This document shows positions 16,816-25,605 of a DNA stretch of 64,000 nt, in pieces. Origin of the DNA: Binatus sp049584895. GTDB taxonomy: Bacteria; Desulfobacterota; Binatia; Binatales; Binataceae. The notes beneath the pieces were generated by a model. It saw only the letters and a program-made list of their open reading frames with translations. It made no database searches and was not told where the DNA came from. Positions within the stretch are counted from its first letter, which is position 1. Each line of letters begins with the position of its first letter. The DNA is taken from the NCBI RefSeq assembly GCF_049584895.1, contig NZ_JBAUYR010000063.1, positions 1 through 64,000 of the forward strand, in the 5' to 3' direction. Made by a program: the position numbers and the translations under genes.

Positions 16816-18071
16816 TGTTCTTGCGCACGCTCGATTCGGGCGCCGAGGCTCGAGAGCTTCGCGTCAAGCGCTTCGTACCCGCGATCCAGATGGTAGATGC
16901 GGCTGAGCTCGGTCGTGTGTTCCGCGGCGAGCCCTGCAATTATCAACCCCATACTGGCACGCAGGTCGGTCGCCATCACCGGCGCGCCGCTAAGCTTCGA
17001 CGGCCCACGCACCACCGCAGTAGGCCCCTTCATCAGGATGTCGGCGCCCATCCGCGCCAGTTCCTGCGCATGCATGAACCGGTTCTCGAATATCGTCTCG
17101 GTGATCACCGAGCTGCCGTCGGCCTGCGTCAGCATCGCCATCATCTGCGCCTGCAGGTCGGTCGGAAAACCCGGATACGGCAGCGTGCGCAGCTCGACCG
17201 GCTTGAGTCCGTTGTTGCGCGCGATGCGCACGCCCTTTCCGTTCGCCTCGACCGTCACGCCCGCCTCGCGCAGCTTGGTCGCGACCGCCTCGAGATGCTC
17301 GATCGGTGCGTTGGTAATCGTAACGTCGCCGCCGGTGATTGCCGCCGCCGCCATCATCGATCCCGCCTCGATCCGGTCCGGTATCACTTCGTGCTCGGCG
17401 CCATGCAGCCGCTCAACGCCTTCGATTTCAATCACGTGCGTGCCGGCGCCGCTGATCTTCGCGCCCATCGCGACCAGCACTCGCGCGAGATCCTGCACCT
17501 CTGGTTCGCGCGCGGCATTTTCGATCACAGTGCGGCCGCGAGCGGTAACCGCTGCCATCAGAATATTTTCGGTCGCGCCGACCGACGGAGAATCAAGCCA
17601 GATGCGTCCGCCTGTCAGCTTTTCTGCATGCGCTTCGACATAGCCGTGACGAAACTGGATCTTGCTGCCGAGCGCGCGAATCCCTGCGATATGCAGATTC
17701 ACCGGGCGCGCACCAATCGCGCATCCTCCCGGAGTCGAGACGCGCGCCCGTCCCGTCCGCGCCAGCAGCGGTCCGAGCACGACGAACGACGCGCGCATCG
17801 TCTTGACCAGTTCGTACGACGCCTCATGCGAAGTAACCTTCGCCGCGTGAAGCTCGACACGATGGTCGTCGATCCAGCGCGCCGCAACGCCGAGCTGGGT
17901 CAGCAGGTCCATCGCGGTCTTCACGTCGCGAAGCCGCGGGACGTTGCTCAGCACGAGCGGCTCCGACGTCAGCAACGACGCCATCATGATCGGCAGCGCG
18001 GCATTCTTGCTGCCGCTCAGCGTGACAGTGCCGCGCAGCGGAGCACCGCCATGAATTATCATTTTTTCCAT
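16812..18071 (-). CDS. murA: UDP-N-acetylglucosamine 1-carboxyvinyltransferase
   Basis: 419 aa, the normal length. Inverse alpha/beta repeats with KNAALPIMMASLL at the N-terminus (Lys22-Asn23 pair), RASFVVLGPLLAR, the active-site Cys loop TPGGCAIGARPVNLH (fosfomycin target), and PYPGFPTDLQAQMMAM. It transfers enolpyruvate from PEP to UDP-GlcNAc, the first committed step of peptidoglycan synthesis, in the cytosol. It begins 6 bp after prmC and overlaps hisD by 4 bp. Confidence 0.97.
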   Translation of the reverse strand: MEKMIIHGGAPLRGTVTLSGSKNAALPIMMASLLTSEPLVLSNVPRLRDVKTAMDLLTQLGVAARWIDDHRVELHAAKVTSHEASYELVKTMRASFVVLGPLLARTGRARVSTPGGCAIGARPVNLHIAGIRALGSKIQFRHGYVEAHAEKLTGGRIWLDSPSVGATENILMAAVTARGRTVIENAAREPEVQDLARVLVAMGAKISGAGTHVIEIEGVERLHGAEHEVIPDRIEAGSMMAAAAITGGDVTITNAPIEHLEAVATKLREAGVTVEANGKGVRIARNNGLKPVELRTLPYPGFPTDLQAQMMAMLTQADGSSVITETIFENRFMHAQELARMGADILMKGPTAVVRGPSKLSGAPVMATDLRASMGLIIAGLAAEHTTELSRIYHLDRGYEALDAKLSSLGARIERAQEQ

Positions 18072-18077
18072 TCTGAA

Positions 18078-18947
18078 TTACCTGACCCGCGCCCTCGCGA
18101 CCCGCATCTGTCCCGCGAAATCGTTTATCACATCGAGAACTAACAAACCCGCGTGCACCATGATTCCTACAACGTCACTGGCGTGGCCTAAGCCCATTTC
18201 CATGATTAACTCGCCGCCGGTTTCCAGATGTGCGCCAGCGCCGCTCGATATCTTTCGGATGACGCGCAGGCCCCCTACCCCTCCGCTTAGAGCAACGTGC
18301 GGCTCGTAGTGACGTACATCGGGCTCCAGAGCTGTGATCTCCACATCATCCAGGTAAGGCGGATTCGAGACTATTGCGTCGAATGTCCCGAGCGCCGCGC
18401 CGCCATCGAGAACATCGAAGCAATCGGCACGCCGGAGCGTGACTCGATCCTCGACTCGATGACGCCGGACGTTGCGCGACGCCACCGCAAGCGCGTCGGG
18501 GGAGATATCGACCGCCGTGATCTGCGCCCTCGGTGCGTTTGCCGCGATCGCAATTGCGATTGCGCCTGACCCGGTGCCGATGTCGAGCACGCGCGCAACC
18601 GGCTTGGCCTTTATATATTCCAGCGCCTCGCCGACAACGAACTCCGTCTCCGGCCGCGGAATCAGTACCGCGGGCGTCACTTCGAAATCGAGCGAGTAAA
18701 ATTCCTTGTGCCCGAGGATGTACGCCGTTGGCTCGCGCTTTTCACGACGCGCGACGAACGTTTCGAATTTGTACAGTATTTCATCTGACAGCTCGATCGA
18801 GCCGGTAATCGCTTCCTCGCGCGTGACGCCCGCTGCTGACGCCATCAGCAATTCAGCGTCGAGTAGCGATGAGTCAATTCCGACGTTCGCGAGCTTGCGC
18901 GACGCGGTACCAATCGCTACCAACACCATCCGCGCGAGGTCTCTCAT
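18078..18947 (-). CDS. prmC: Peptide chain release factor N5-glutamine methyltransferase
   Basis: 289 aa. An N-terminal helical domain for release-factor recognition (about 1-85) precedes a SAM-dependent methyltransferase fold with motif I LDIGTGSGAIAIAIA and the catalytic NPPY (SNPPYLDDVEI). It methylates the GGQ glutamine of RF1/RF2. Direct adjacency to prfA (6 bp apart), its substrate gene, supports the call. A frame in +1 direction within it is a shadow. Confidence 0.96.
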   Translation of the reverse strand: MRDLARMVLVAIGTASRKLANVGIDSSLLDAELLMASAAGVTREEAITGSIELSDEILYKFETFVARREKREPTAYILGHKEFYSLDFEVTPAVLIPRPETEFVVGEALEYIKAKPVARVLDIGTGSGAIAIAIAANAPRAQITAVDISPDALAVASRNVRRHRVEDRVTLRRADCFDVLDGGAALGTFDAIVSNPPYLDDVEITALEPDVRHYEPHVALSGGVGGLRVIRKISSGAGAHLETGGELIMEMGLGHASDVVGIMVHAGLLVLDVINDFAGQMRVARARVR

Positions 18948-18953
18948 GACCTC

Positions 18954-20015
18954 TTACGCGTTGAGCGACTGCTCGCGATCGTAGGCTGCCAGCGCGTCGA
19001 TCACCGGATCGATAGCGCCATCGAGAAAATTGTCGAGCTGATGAATCGTCACGTTGACGCGATGGTCGGTCACCCGTGATTGCGGGAAATTGTAAGTGCG
19101 GATGCGCTCCGATCGGTCGCCTGTCCCCACCATCGACTTGCGCGTCTGCGCGATTTTCGCCTGCTGCTCCGACTGCGCCTGCTCGAGCAGCCGCGCCCTC
19201 AGGATCTTTAACGCCTTCGCCTTGTTCTTATGCTGCGATTTTTCGTCGCGCTGGATTATCACCATCCCGCTCGGGATGTGCGTGATTCGCACCGCCGAAT
19301 CTGTAGTGTTGACGCTCTGCCCGCCGGGCCCCGACGCGCGCATCACGTCGATTCGCAGGTCCTTCGCCTCATTTATATTAACCTCTACTTCGTCCGCCTC
19401 GGGCATCACCGCGACCGTTACCGCCGACGTATGAATGCGTCCCGATCCTTCAGTCTCCGGCACCCGCTGCACGCGATGCACCCCGCCTTCGTACTTGAGC
19501 CGCGAGTACGCGCCCCGTCCCGTCACCAGCGCGATCACTTCCTTGATTCCGCCGAGCCCGGTGTCGCTCATGCTGAGCGCTTCAATCTTGAATCCGTGGC
19601 GCTCGGCGTATCGCGTGTACATCCGATACAAGTCGCCAGCAAACAAAGACGCTTCCTCCCCACCAGTGCCCGCCCGTATCTCTAAAATTACGTTCTTCTC
19701 GTCGTTGGGATCGCGCGGCGTGAGCAGCTCTTTGAGCTTCTCTTCGACCGCCTCGAGATTTTTCTGCAGCGTCGGCATCTCGGCCTTTGCCAGCTCACGC
19801 AGGTCGGCGTCATTGCCGTCGAGGATCGATTTGTGGCCCGCGATTTCGTCCGCGATACGAATGTACTCGCGCGCGCATTGCGCCGCCTCGGAAAGCTGCG
19901 ATCGCTCCTTGGCCAGCCGCGCGTATTCGCGCTGATTGCCGAGCGTCGCCGGATCGCTGAGCTTGCGCTCGAGTTCCGCAACCCGCTCTTCTATTGCGCT
20001 TGCCTTATCGAGCAT
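18954..20015 (-). CDS. prfA: Peptide chain release factor 1
   Basis: 353 aa, typical RF1 length. N-terminal coiled coil (about 1-100), a central domain with EIRAGTGGEEASLFAGDLYRMY, and the peptidyl-tRNA hydrolysis motif GGQ in RASGPGGQSVNTTDSAVRI. The C-terminal region reads RIRTYNFPQSRVTDHRVN, as in all class I factors. It recognises UAA/UAG stop codons. First gene of the prfA-prmC-murA-his run after the terminator that follows rpmE. Confidence 0.97.
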   Translation of the reverse strand: MLDKASAIEERVAELERKLSDPATLGNQREYARLAKERSQLSEAAQCAREYIRIADEIAGHKSILDGNDADLRELAKAEMPTLQKNLEAVEEKLKELLTPRDPNDEKNVILEIRAGTGGEEASLFAGDLYRMYTRYAERHGFKIEALSMSDTGLGGIKEVIALVTGRGAYSRLKYEGGVHRVQRVPETEGSGRIHTSAVTVAVMPEADEVEVNINEAKDLRIDVMRASGPGGQSVNTTDSAVRITHIPSGMVIIQRDEKSQHKNKAKALKILRARLLEQAQSEQQAKIAQTRKSMVGTGDRSERIRTYNFPQSRVTDHRVNVTIHQLDNFLDGAIDPVIDALAAYDREQSLNA

Positions 20016-20065
20016 CGCCTCATCACGATCATCGGCCTTTAAGAAATCCGCGAAGAACTTTCCTG

Positions 20066-20104
20066 AAAAAGAAAAAAGAACGGCGCGGCCGCGATGGCCG
20101 TGCC
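20066..20104 (-). terminator. Rho-independent terminator after rpmE
   Basis: On the minus strand GGCACGGCC, loop ATCGC, GGCCGCGCC (20104-20082; one A/C mismatch) is followed by GTTCTTTTTTC. It lies 60 bp after the rpmE stop codon and separates rpmE from the prfA operon. Confidence 0.75.
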
Positions 20105-20165
20105 GATGGATTCTCCCCCGCGCACCCGGGTGCGTCGAGCACCGCAGGCGGCGGGAGCTGCTATG

Positions 20166-20405
20166 CTACTTTTCGGCAGCGGTTTCCGCCGCCTTCTCGG
20201 CCGGCTTCTTGATGCCGTACTTGCGATTGAACCGTTCGACGCGCCCCGCGGTATCGACCAGGCGCTGCGTGCCAGTGTAAAAAGGATGGCACTTCGAGCA
20301 GACCTCGACGTGAAGCTCTTTCAGCGTCGAGCGCGTCTCGAAGGTGTTGCCGCACGCACAAACTACCGTGCAGCGGCGGTATTCAGGATGGATTCCGGGT
20401 TTCAT
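20166..20405 (-). CDS. rpmE: 50S ribosomal protein L31 (zinc-binding type)
   Basis: 79 aa. MKPGIHPEYRRCTVVCACGN followed by ETRSTLKELHVEVCSKCHPF and YTG, the standard L31 sequence. Four cysteines (C12, C16, CSKC pair at about 36/39) bind zinc, so this is the C+ form rather than the zinc-free YkgM type. Binds 5S rRNA at the ribosomal interface. The C-terminus is extended with an Ala/Glu/Lys tail. It is followed by a terminator. Confidence 0.95.
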   Translation of the reverse strand: MKPGIHPEYRRCTVVCACGNTFETRSTLKELHVEVCSKCHPFYTGTQRLVDTAGRVERFNRKYGIKKPAEKAAETAAEK

Positions 20406-22043
20406 TTTAATCTCTCAAGCCCTTTTGACTATTGTATCGCAGGATACCACCGCACGGTATCGCAAACAATTCGCCGACTCCTGCTGCGATTTCGCCTTTT
20501 CCGTATCGCTATCGCCACCTCATCCGCAGCAATAATAATCACGATCTGCGCGATTGCGAGCTACGCCGCATCTTCGCCGCCGAAGCCCGCATCAGCGCCA
20601 ACGGCTGCAAATTCCGGCTTCGCGCCCGATAGCCGAACGCTCTTCGCACCGATTGTCTGTCTCGCGCCGCCGGGTCCCGCACGCGCGTCGCGCGCGATCG
20701 AGATTTTCGATCGCCAGCTTGCCTTCCAGCGCAAACTCTCGTTCCATCCCAAAATTGGTCGGTCGCTCCAGAAAGTCGTCGACCAGATGCCGCCGCGCCA
20801 ATCGACCATGATTCGCGCCGCCGCGCTCTATTCGAAGGCTGAGATTCCATGGCACGACGAGCCCGACGGCACGCATCAGATTTGCGTCGCGGGCCGTCCC
20901 GACGACAGCGATTATCTCTACACGCTGGTCCCGCAATGCCGCAGTCCCGAGGAACCGGGGCGCTTTGCGGGCATGTTCAGCCTCAAGCCATACGGTGACT
21001 CCACTCCCGACAGTGTTTCGAGCGTCACCGGCACATTGGCGGGCGAGCTAATGATCGATACGTACGACCTCGGCGCGCTGGTCGATACGATGGCCGACGT
21101 GCTGCGCGAGTTTCACGGCGACCTGAAACCGCCATGGGATTCGGTGCCCGGCAACTTCAATCATCATGACCGCGCCGCGCTCGACCGCTTCCATCGCAAC
21201 ATGCCGCATCTTGCGGCGAAGTTCGATCACTATTTCAAGTTCAGCAACCTGCTCGACGAATTCAACTCGCCCGCCGGTCCAATCGTGCTCTTCAACGTCG
21301 ATATGGAAGTTCGCCTCGACGCGCTTAAAAAATATCCGCTGCTTTACGACTTCTATCGGAAGGTCGTGCCCGCCGTGGTCGCGAAATCCGACATACTCGA
21401 CCCGCACGGCAACTACTGGATGCGCGAGGCTTTCGACCACGGCCACATCCACTTCACAATAATGATCCGCAACGGCCTGCTGACGCCGTTCAACGCCGCG
21501 ATGCAACCGGCAGGCGACAGCGTCGCGATCGGCGAAATCACGCGCGGGAGTTATCGCACGCTCGCATCGGGCCAGATTACCAGCCTCGCGATGAACTTTG
21601 GCCTCGCCAACATTGGATTCACCACCGATTACCGCCGCGACGCCGATACCTGTACCTTCGTGAACCGGATGAACGCGATTCCACAACTCGTCGCGCCGCC
21701 CGGAGTGCATCAGGTGATGGATTTGGTTGCCGGCGATTTTCTGCGAGTGCTGGCAACCGGCGATGGTGGCCTGAGTTCAAAACTCAGCTCGCGGATGCTC
21801 CCCAACGGCACTTATGATTTTTCCGGCGGCTTCACCGCCCAGCTGGATTACTCGCCGACGCTCGAGCTGCTCGCGCGCATCGGCGATGCGATCGCGAAGG
21901 AACACAACGACAAGGTTCGCGCCGAGGAACGCGCATTCGGCGAAGAACTTTTCGACGCCTTCGTCGCCGACTACAATGAGGCGCGTCCGGCAATCGTCGC
22001 TTTGGATTCGGACAAGAATAACCGGCGGGAAAAATCCAAATGA
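20388..22043 (+). CDS. Secreted/membrane-anchored protein of unknown function
   Basis: About 550 aa. The true start is unclear: I give the ATG at 20388, which overlaps the divergent rpmE start by 18 bp. The hydrophobic N-terminal segment (LFRIAIATSSAAIIITICAIASYAA) is a signal peptide or anchor, so a non-ATG start nearer 20469 is possible. The mature part has aromatic-rich motifs (DDSDYLYTLVPQCR, NFNHHDRAALDRFHRN, FDHGHIHFTIMIRNG) and no catalytic signature I recognise. It overlaps the next lipoprotein gene by 4 bp (ATGA), so they probably form an operon. Confidence 0.6.
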   Translation: MDSGFHFNLSSPFDYCIAGYHRTVSQTIRRLLLRFRLFRIAIATSSAAIIITICAIASYAASSPPKPASAPTAANSGFAPDSRTLFAPIVCLAPPGPARASRAIEIFDRQLAFQRKLSFHPKIGRSLQKVVDQMPPRQSTMIRAAALYSKAEIPWHDEPDGTHQICVAGRPDDSDYLYTLVPQCRSPEEPGRFAGMFSLKPYGDSTPDSVSSVTGTLAGELMIDTYDLGALVDTMADVLREFHGDLKPPWDSVPGNFNHHDRAALDRFHRNMPHLAAKFDHYFKFSNLLDEFNSPAGPIVLFNVDMEVRLDALKKYPLLYDFYRKVVPAVVAKSDILDPHGNYWMREAFDHGHIHFTIMIRNGLLTPFNAAMQPAGDSVAIGEITRGSYRTLASGQITSLAMNFGLANIGFTTDYRRDADTCTFVNRMNAIPQLVAPPGVHQVMDLVAGDFLRVLATGDGGLSSKLSSRMLPNGTYDFSGGFTAQLDYSPTLELLARIGDAIAKEHNDKVRAEERAFGEELFDAFVADYNEARPAIVALDSDKNNRREKSK

Positions 22044-22750
22044 TCCGTGCACGATGGAAACCGTTTTTATCAGCGGCGCTTTTTGGAGTCGCAATCTGCG
22101 CTGCCGGATGTGCTGCCGATGACAAGCCGCCGCCCGCTGCCCCGGACGCCGGCCCGCAGCCAAAATTGCTGAGCGATCTGTCTTCCGTATCCGACGCTCC
22201 CATCAATCCGTTCGCCGCTGCCCAGCCGGCTCCGGCCCGCGGCGAAGGACTGCTGCATGATTCCAGCCCTGACGCGGTTATTGCGGGGCCGCGGACAAAT
22301 CAGGTCGATCCCGGCATCTCGCGCGTGGTTGGCAACGAGGCCAATCCCGGCACCGTACGCCTGCTCAACACCAAGGCCGCACAGTTCGGCGATTTCTCGG
22401 AAGTGATTCTCGATCGCATCTATGGAAGCCTGATCGAAGCGGAACGAAGCGAGGAAATTTCAAGAACCAAGCTGCCCACCGACATCAAGGCGGTCATTAT
22501 CACCGCGATCCTGGACAAAAGTGGCAAGCTCACCGAACTCATTCTCGAGCAACATTCGGGCAAGGCCAGGATCGATCAGATGATGCTCGCAGTGTGCAAG
22601 AAGAGCATCTGGTACGAGAATCCTCCCGCCGCGGCGATTTCCGACGACGGCACCTACAAGCTGACCATCAAGCTGAAGATGGAAAACTACGCCTCCAGCG
22701 ACGAGCATCACTGGAGCTTCATCACCGACCTCGGCCTCGGCATCAGCTAA
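22040..22750 (+). CDS. Putative lipoprotein with TonB-like C-terminal fold
   Basis: 236 aa. Type II signal peptide MIRARWKPFLSAALFGVAIC with lipobox ending AAGC (Cys about residue 24), then a Pro/Ala-rich linker (about 28-75). The C-terminal ~110 residues (TDIKAVIITAILDKSGKLTE, IDQMMLAVCKKSIWYENPP, GTYKLTIKLKMEN) follow the pattern of TonB C-terminal domains (a conserved bab core ending with an aromatic-rich strand). Function unknown; coupled by a 4-bp overlap to the secreted protein before it, which suggests a shared envelope role. Confidence 0.6.
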   Translation: MIRARWKPFLSAALFGVAICAAGCAADDKPPPAAPDAGPQPKLLSDLSSVSDAPINPFAAAQPAPARGEGLLHDSSPDAVIAGPRTNQVDPGISRVVGNEANPGTVRLLNTKAAQFGDFSEVILDRIYGSLIEAERSEEISRTKLPTDIKAVIITAILDKSGKLTELILEQHSGKARIDQMMLAVCKKSIWYENPPAAAISDDGTYKLTIKLKMENYASSDEHHWSFITDLGLGIS

Positions 22751-22794
22751 TCGCATGCGGGCAGCACCGACCTGCTTCTGCTAGAATCCCGCGC

Positions 22795-23937
22795 GTGCAA
22801 TCGCTCGACGACTACATCCCGCGTCCCGGCCTCTCCGTTCCCATCGTCACGATTCTCGACGCTCGCGGCCGCGTCCTCGAAGACCAGCAGCGCGCTGTCG
22901 TTCGCTTCGCGCTCCAGGACGGCGCCGGCGCCGACATCATCTTCGCCGCAGGCACCACTGGCGAATGGGATCGCATCGACAATTCGCGCCGCCAGGCCGT
23001 CGCACGAATCGCGATCGAAGAATGCCGCCGCGTGCGCGAGTCTGCCGCCAAGAAGATCGAAGCATGGGCCGGGATCACCGCGCACACCCGTGCCGACACG
23101 CTCGACAACCTCACCCACGCGCTCCACGCCGACGCCGACGCAGTGGTCGTCGCGCCGCTCTCGATCAAAGACGTCAAGAATCCCGCTGAATTCGTCGAGC
23201 GCGACATCGGCGCCGTGTTCAATCGCGCGGGCCGGATGCTCCCGCTGTTTCTCTACGACAACGCCGATATCGCCGCTCCCGGCAAATCGCCGCATCTGCA
23301 TACGCGAGACGTCAAGGCGATGGCGCGGCTGCCATACGTCCGAGGAATAAAAGTCACGGCGAGCAAGACCGTCATTGGCAACTACACTCGCGCCGCGTCG
23401 CACTTCAAGGCGGGTCACGAGTTCGCGATCTATGCCGGCAACGCGTACCTCATCTTCGATTTGTTCGCTCCGCCCGAAGGCGTCGGCGATCGCATGCGCC
23501 ATTACTGGAATCGCTATCTGACTCAGCGCACGCGCCCTTACGGCGTCGTCGCCGGGCCTGCCAATGCGATGCCGCGCGAATGGCAGCGCGGATGGCAGGT
23601 CTGCCGCTCGGGCGACATCGAGCTGATGCGCTTGTATGCTGACGCGATCGAGGAATTCCGCATCACGTGTACATTCAAGCGCGGCGCCAAGTCCTATCGC
23701 CCGACGATCGCGACGATCAAGGCGTCGCTCAAGGAAATGGGCGTCATCGAGAGCGACGCAGTCGGTGCAGGCACGCCGCCGCTGAGCGATACCGAGCGCC
23801 GCGAATTCTCGACGCGATTCGCCGCACTGCGCGATCGCAACGCCGAGATGCTTGAGCGCGGATGGGTCAGCGAATACGATTCGCCCGCCGGGCACGCGCC
23901 GGCAACCGAACGAAAATCTGCGGGGCGCAATGGCTGA
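22795..23937 (+). CDS. DapA-family (class I) aldolase/lyase
   Basis: About 380 aa from the GTG at 22795 (VQSLDDYIPRPGLSVPIVT). The TIM-barrel dihydrodipicolinate synthase family is recognisable by DIIFAAGTTGEWDRI (the GTTGE motif), the Tyr in LFLYDNADIAA and the Schiff-base Lys in VRGIKVTASKTV. It is about 80 residues longer than DapA at the C-terminus. Members of this family act on pyruvate-derived aldol substrates such as KDG, sialic acid or dihydrodipicolinate. The partner gene is a sugar kinase-SIS fusion, so a sugar-acid lyase is more likely than lysine synthesis. It overlaps the next gene by 8 bp. Confidence 0.75.
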   Translation: MQSLDDYIPRPGLSVPIVTILDARGRVLEDQQRAVVRFALQDGAGADIIFAAGTTGEWDRIDNSRRQAVARIAIEECRRVRESAAKKIEAWAGITAHTRADTLDNLTHALHADADAVVVAPLSIKDVKNPAEFVERDIGAVFNRAGRMLPLFLYDNADIAAPGKSPHLHTRDVKAMARLPYVRGIKVTASKTVIGNYTRAASHFKAGHEFAIYAGNAYLIFDLFAPPEGVGDRMRHYWNRYLTQRTRPYGVVAGPANAMPREWQRGWQVCRSGDIELMRLYADAIEEFRITCTFKRGAKSYRPTIATIKASLKEMGVIESDAVGAGTPPLSDTERREFSTRFAALRDRNAEMLERGWVSEYDSPAGHAPATERKSAGRNG

Positions 23938-25585
23938 AGAAAAACTCGACGTCGTCGGATGCGGCAGCATGGTCGTCGACCTGTTCTACCGCACGCCGCG
24001 GATCATCCGCGCCGACGAAAAGATTTTACTGCGCGCGCATACCGCGAGCGCCGCGATTGAACGCACCCAGGTCGGCGGTCTCGTCCTGAATCACGTCGGA
24101 TGGGGCCGAATCCTCGGCCTCAAAACCGGCATCTTCGGCAAGATGGGCGACGACCGCAACGGCGAGTTTCTCCGCGACGGGATGGATCGCCTCGGCATCC
24201 GCCACCACCTGACCTTCGACGGCACCGCGACCGCGTTCGCGACCATCTTCGTCGACGCCGCCGGCGATCGCGCTATCTACATGGCGCGCGGCGCGACCGG
24301 CGAGCTCACTCCCGCCGAGGTACGCAATCGTCACGGCGCTTTCATCCGCCGCGCAAATCTTGTTTCAACCGAAATTTCGCAGCTCCCGCTCCGCACCGTG
24401 ATCGCGATTCTGCTGTTCGCACGCACCCATTCGATTCCGACGATTCTCGACGTCGACGTGCCGCCCTCCGACGCGATCGGATCGCTCGGCACGCGCGCCG
24501 AACTCGAACGCGCATTGAAACTCGCGACCTGGCTCAAGCCGTCGAAGGCGGCAGCGCGAGAAATCGCCGGCAACGGCCGCGATCCTCTAAAGATTGCCGA
24601 CGCGATCCGCGCGAAGTACGGAAATCGCGCCGTCATCATCACCGAGGGCGACAAGGGATGCTCGATCGTGGCGCGCGACACTTCCGTTCGCGTGCCCGCG
24701 TTCAAGGTCAAGCAGGTCGACTCGACCGGCGCCGGCGACGCGTTCCTCGCCGGCGTCTGCGCCGGCCTCCGCCTCGGCCTGCCGTGGGAAAAGATCGGAC
24801 GCCTCGCAAACGCTGCGGGCGCCGTCGCGGTCACGCGCCTCGGCGCGTTTCCGTCGGGATTCGAAGTGCGCGAGGAAATTCTCGATATTTACGCCGAGCC
24901 GCTCGCACTGCCGACGCCGCGCCTCGACGCCGAGCCGCGCGAAGCCGCAATCGGTGATTCGACCGGCGAAGTCGAAAAATTCTTCGACCTGGCACTCGCC
25001 GAGCTCGCTGCGCTGCGCGGCAGCTTGAACATCGCGGCCATCTCGCGCACCGTCGAGATAATTCGCACCGCGCTCGGCCGCGGCGGTCGCGTGCACGTGA
25101 CCGGTGTCGGCAAGCCCGAGCATGTAGCACGCTACGCCGCCAGCGTCTTCTGCTCGGTCGGCACGCCCGCGACTTTTCTGCATGCGACCGAAACCCTGCA
25201 CGGCAGCCTCGGCCAGGTGCATCCGCGCGACATCGTCATCGCGATTTCCAACAGCGGCAGCACCGACGAGTTGCTCTCGACCGCGACCGCCATCCGTGAG
25301 CAAGGCGCGCAGTTGATCGCAATCACCGGCAACAAGGACTCGAGCCTCGCGCAACTAGCCGACCTGGTGATCCACGTCCCGGTCCCCAACGAAGGCGGCG
25401 GCCTCGGCCTCGCCCCGCGCATCAGCGTGCTCGGCGAAGTCTTCGTGCTCGCAGGACTGTCCGTCGCATTGGAACTAGCCCACGGCCTGACCGTCGAAGA
25501 GTACTCGCGATGGCATCGCGCAGGCGCAATCGGCGAAGCGGCCCGCCGCCTCGCCGAGACCCGCACCTCAAGCCGCCGCGCGTAA
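23930..25585 (+). CDS. PfkB-family sugar kinase fused to a KdsD-like SIS domain
   Basis: 551 aa from ATG 23930. Residues ~1-325 are a ribokinase/PfkB fold with the C-terminal signature VDSTGAGDAFLAGVCAG (GAGD oxyanion hole and catalytic Asp). Residues ~345-551 are a sugar isomerase (SIS) domain: VTGVGKPEHVARYAASVF, GTPATFLHATETLHGSLGQV, ISNSGSTDELL, ITGNKDSSLAQLADLVI. It resembles KdsD/GutQ arabinose-5-phosphate isomerases, but lacks their CBS domains. A single chain may thus phosphorylate and isomerise one sugar. It overlaps the aldolase gene by 8 bp. Substrate unknown; a HldE-like assembly is unlikely because no nucleotidyltransferase part is present. Confidence 0.8.
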   Translation: MAEEKLDVVGCGSMVVDLFYRTPRIIRADEKILLRAHTASAAIERTQVGGLVLNHVGWGRILGLKTGIFGKMGDDRNGEFLRDGMDRLGIRHHLTFDGTATAFATIFVDAAGDRAIYMARGATGELTPAEVRNRHGAFIRRANLVSTEISQLPLRTVIAILLFARTHSIPTILDVDVPPSDAIGSLGTRAELERALKLATWLKPSKAAAREIAGNGRDPLKIADAIRAKYGNRAVIITEGDKGCSIVARDTSVRVPAFKVKQVDSTGAGDAFLAGVCAGLRLGLPWEKIGRLANAAGAVAVTRLGAFPSGFEVREEILDIYAEPLALPTPRLDAEPREAAIGDSTGEVEKFFDLALAELAALRGSLNIAAISRTVEIIRTALGRGGRVHVTGVGKPEHVARYAASVFCSVGTPATFLHATETLHGSLGQVHPRDIVIAISNSGSTDELLSTATAIREQGAQLIAITGNKDSSLAQLADLVIHVPVPNEGGGLGLAPRISVLGEVFVLAGLSVALELAHGLTVEEYSRWHRAGAIGEAARRLAETRTSSRRA

Positions 25586-25605
25586 CGCAGCAGTTTACGC
25601 TCGCG

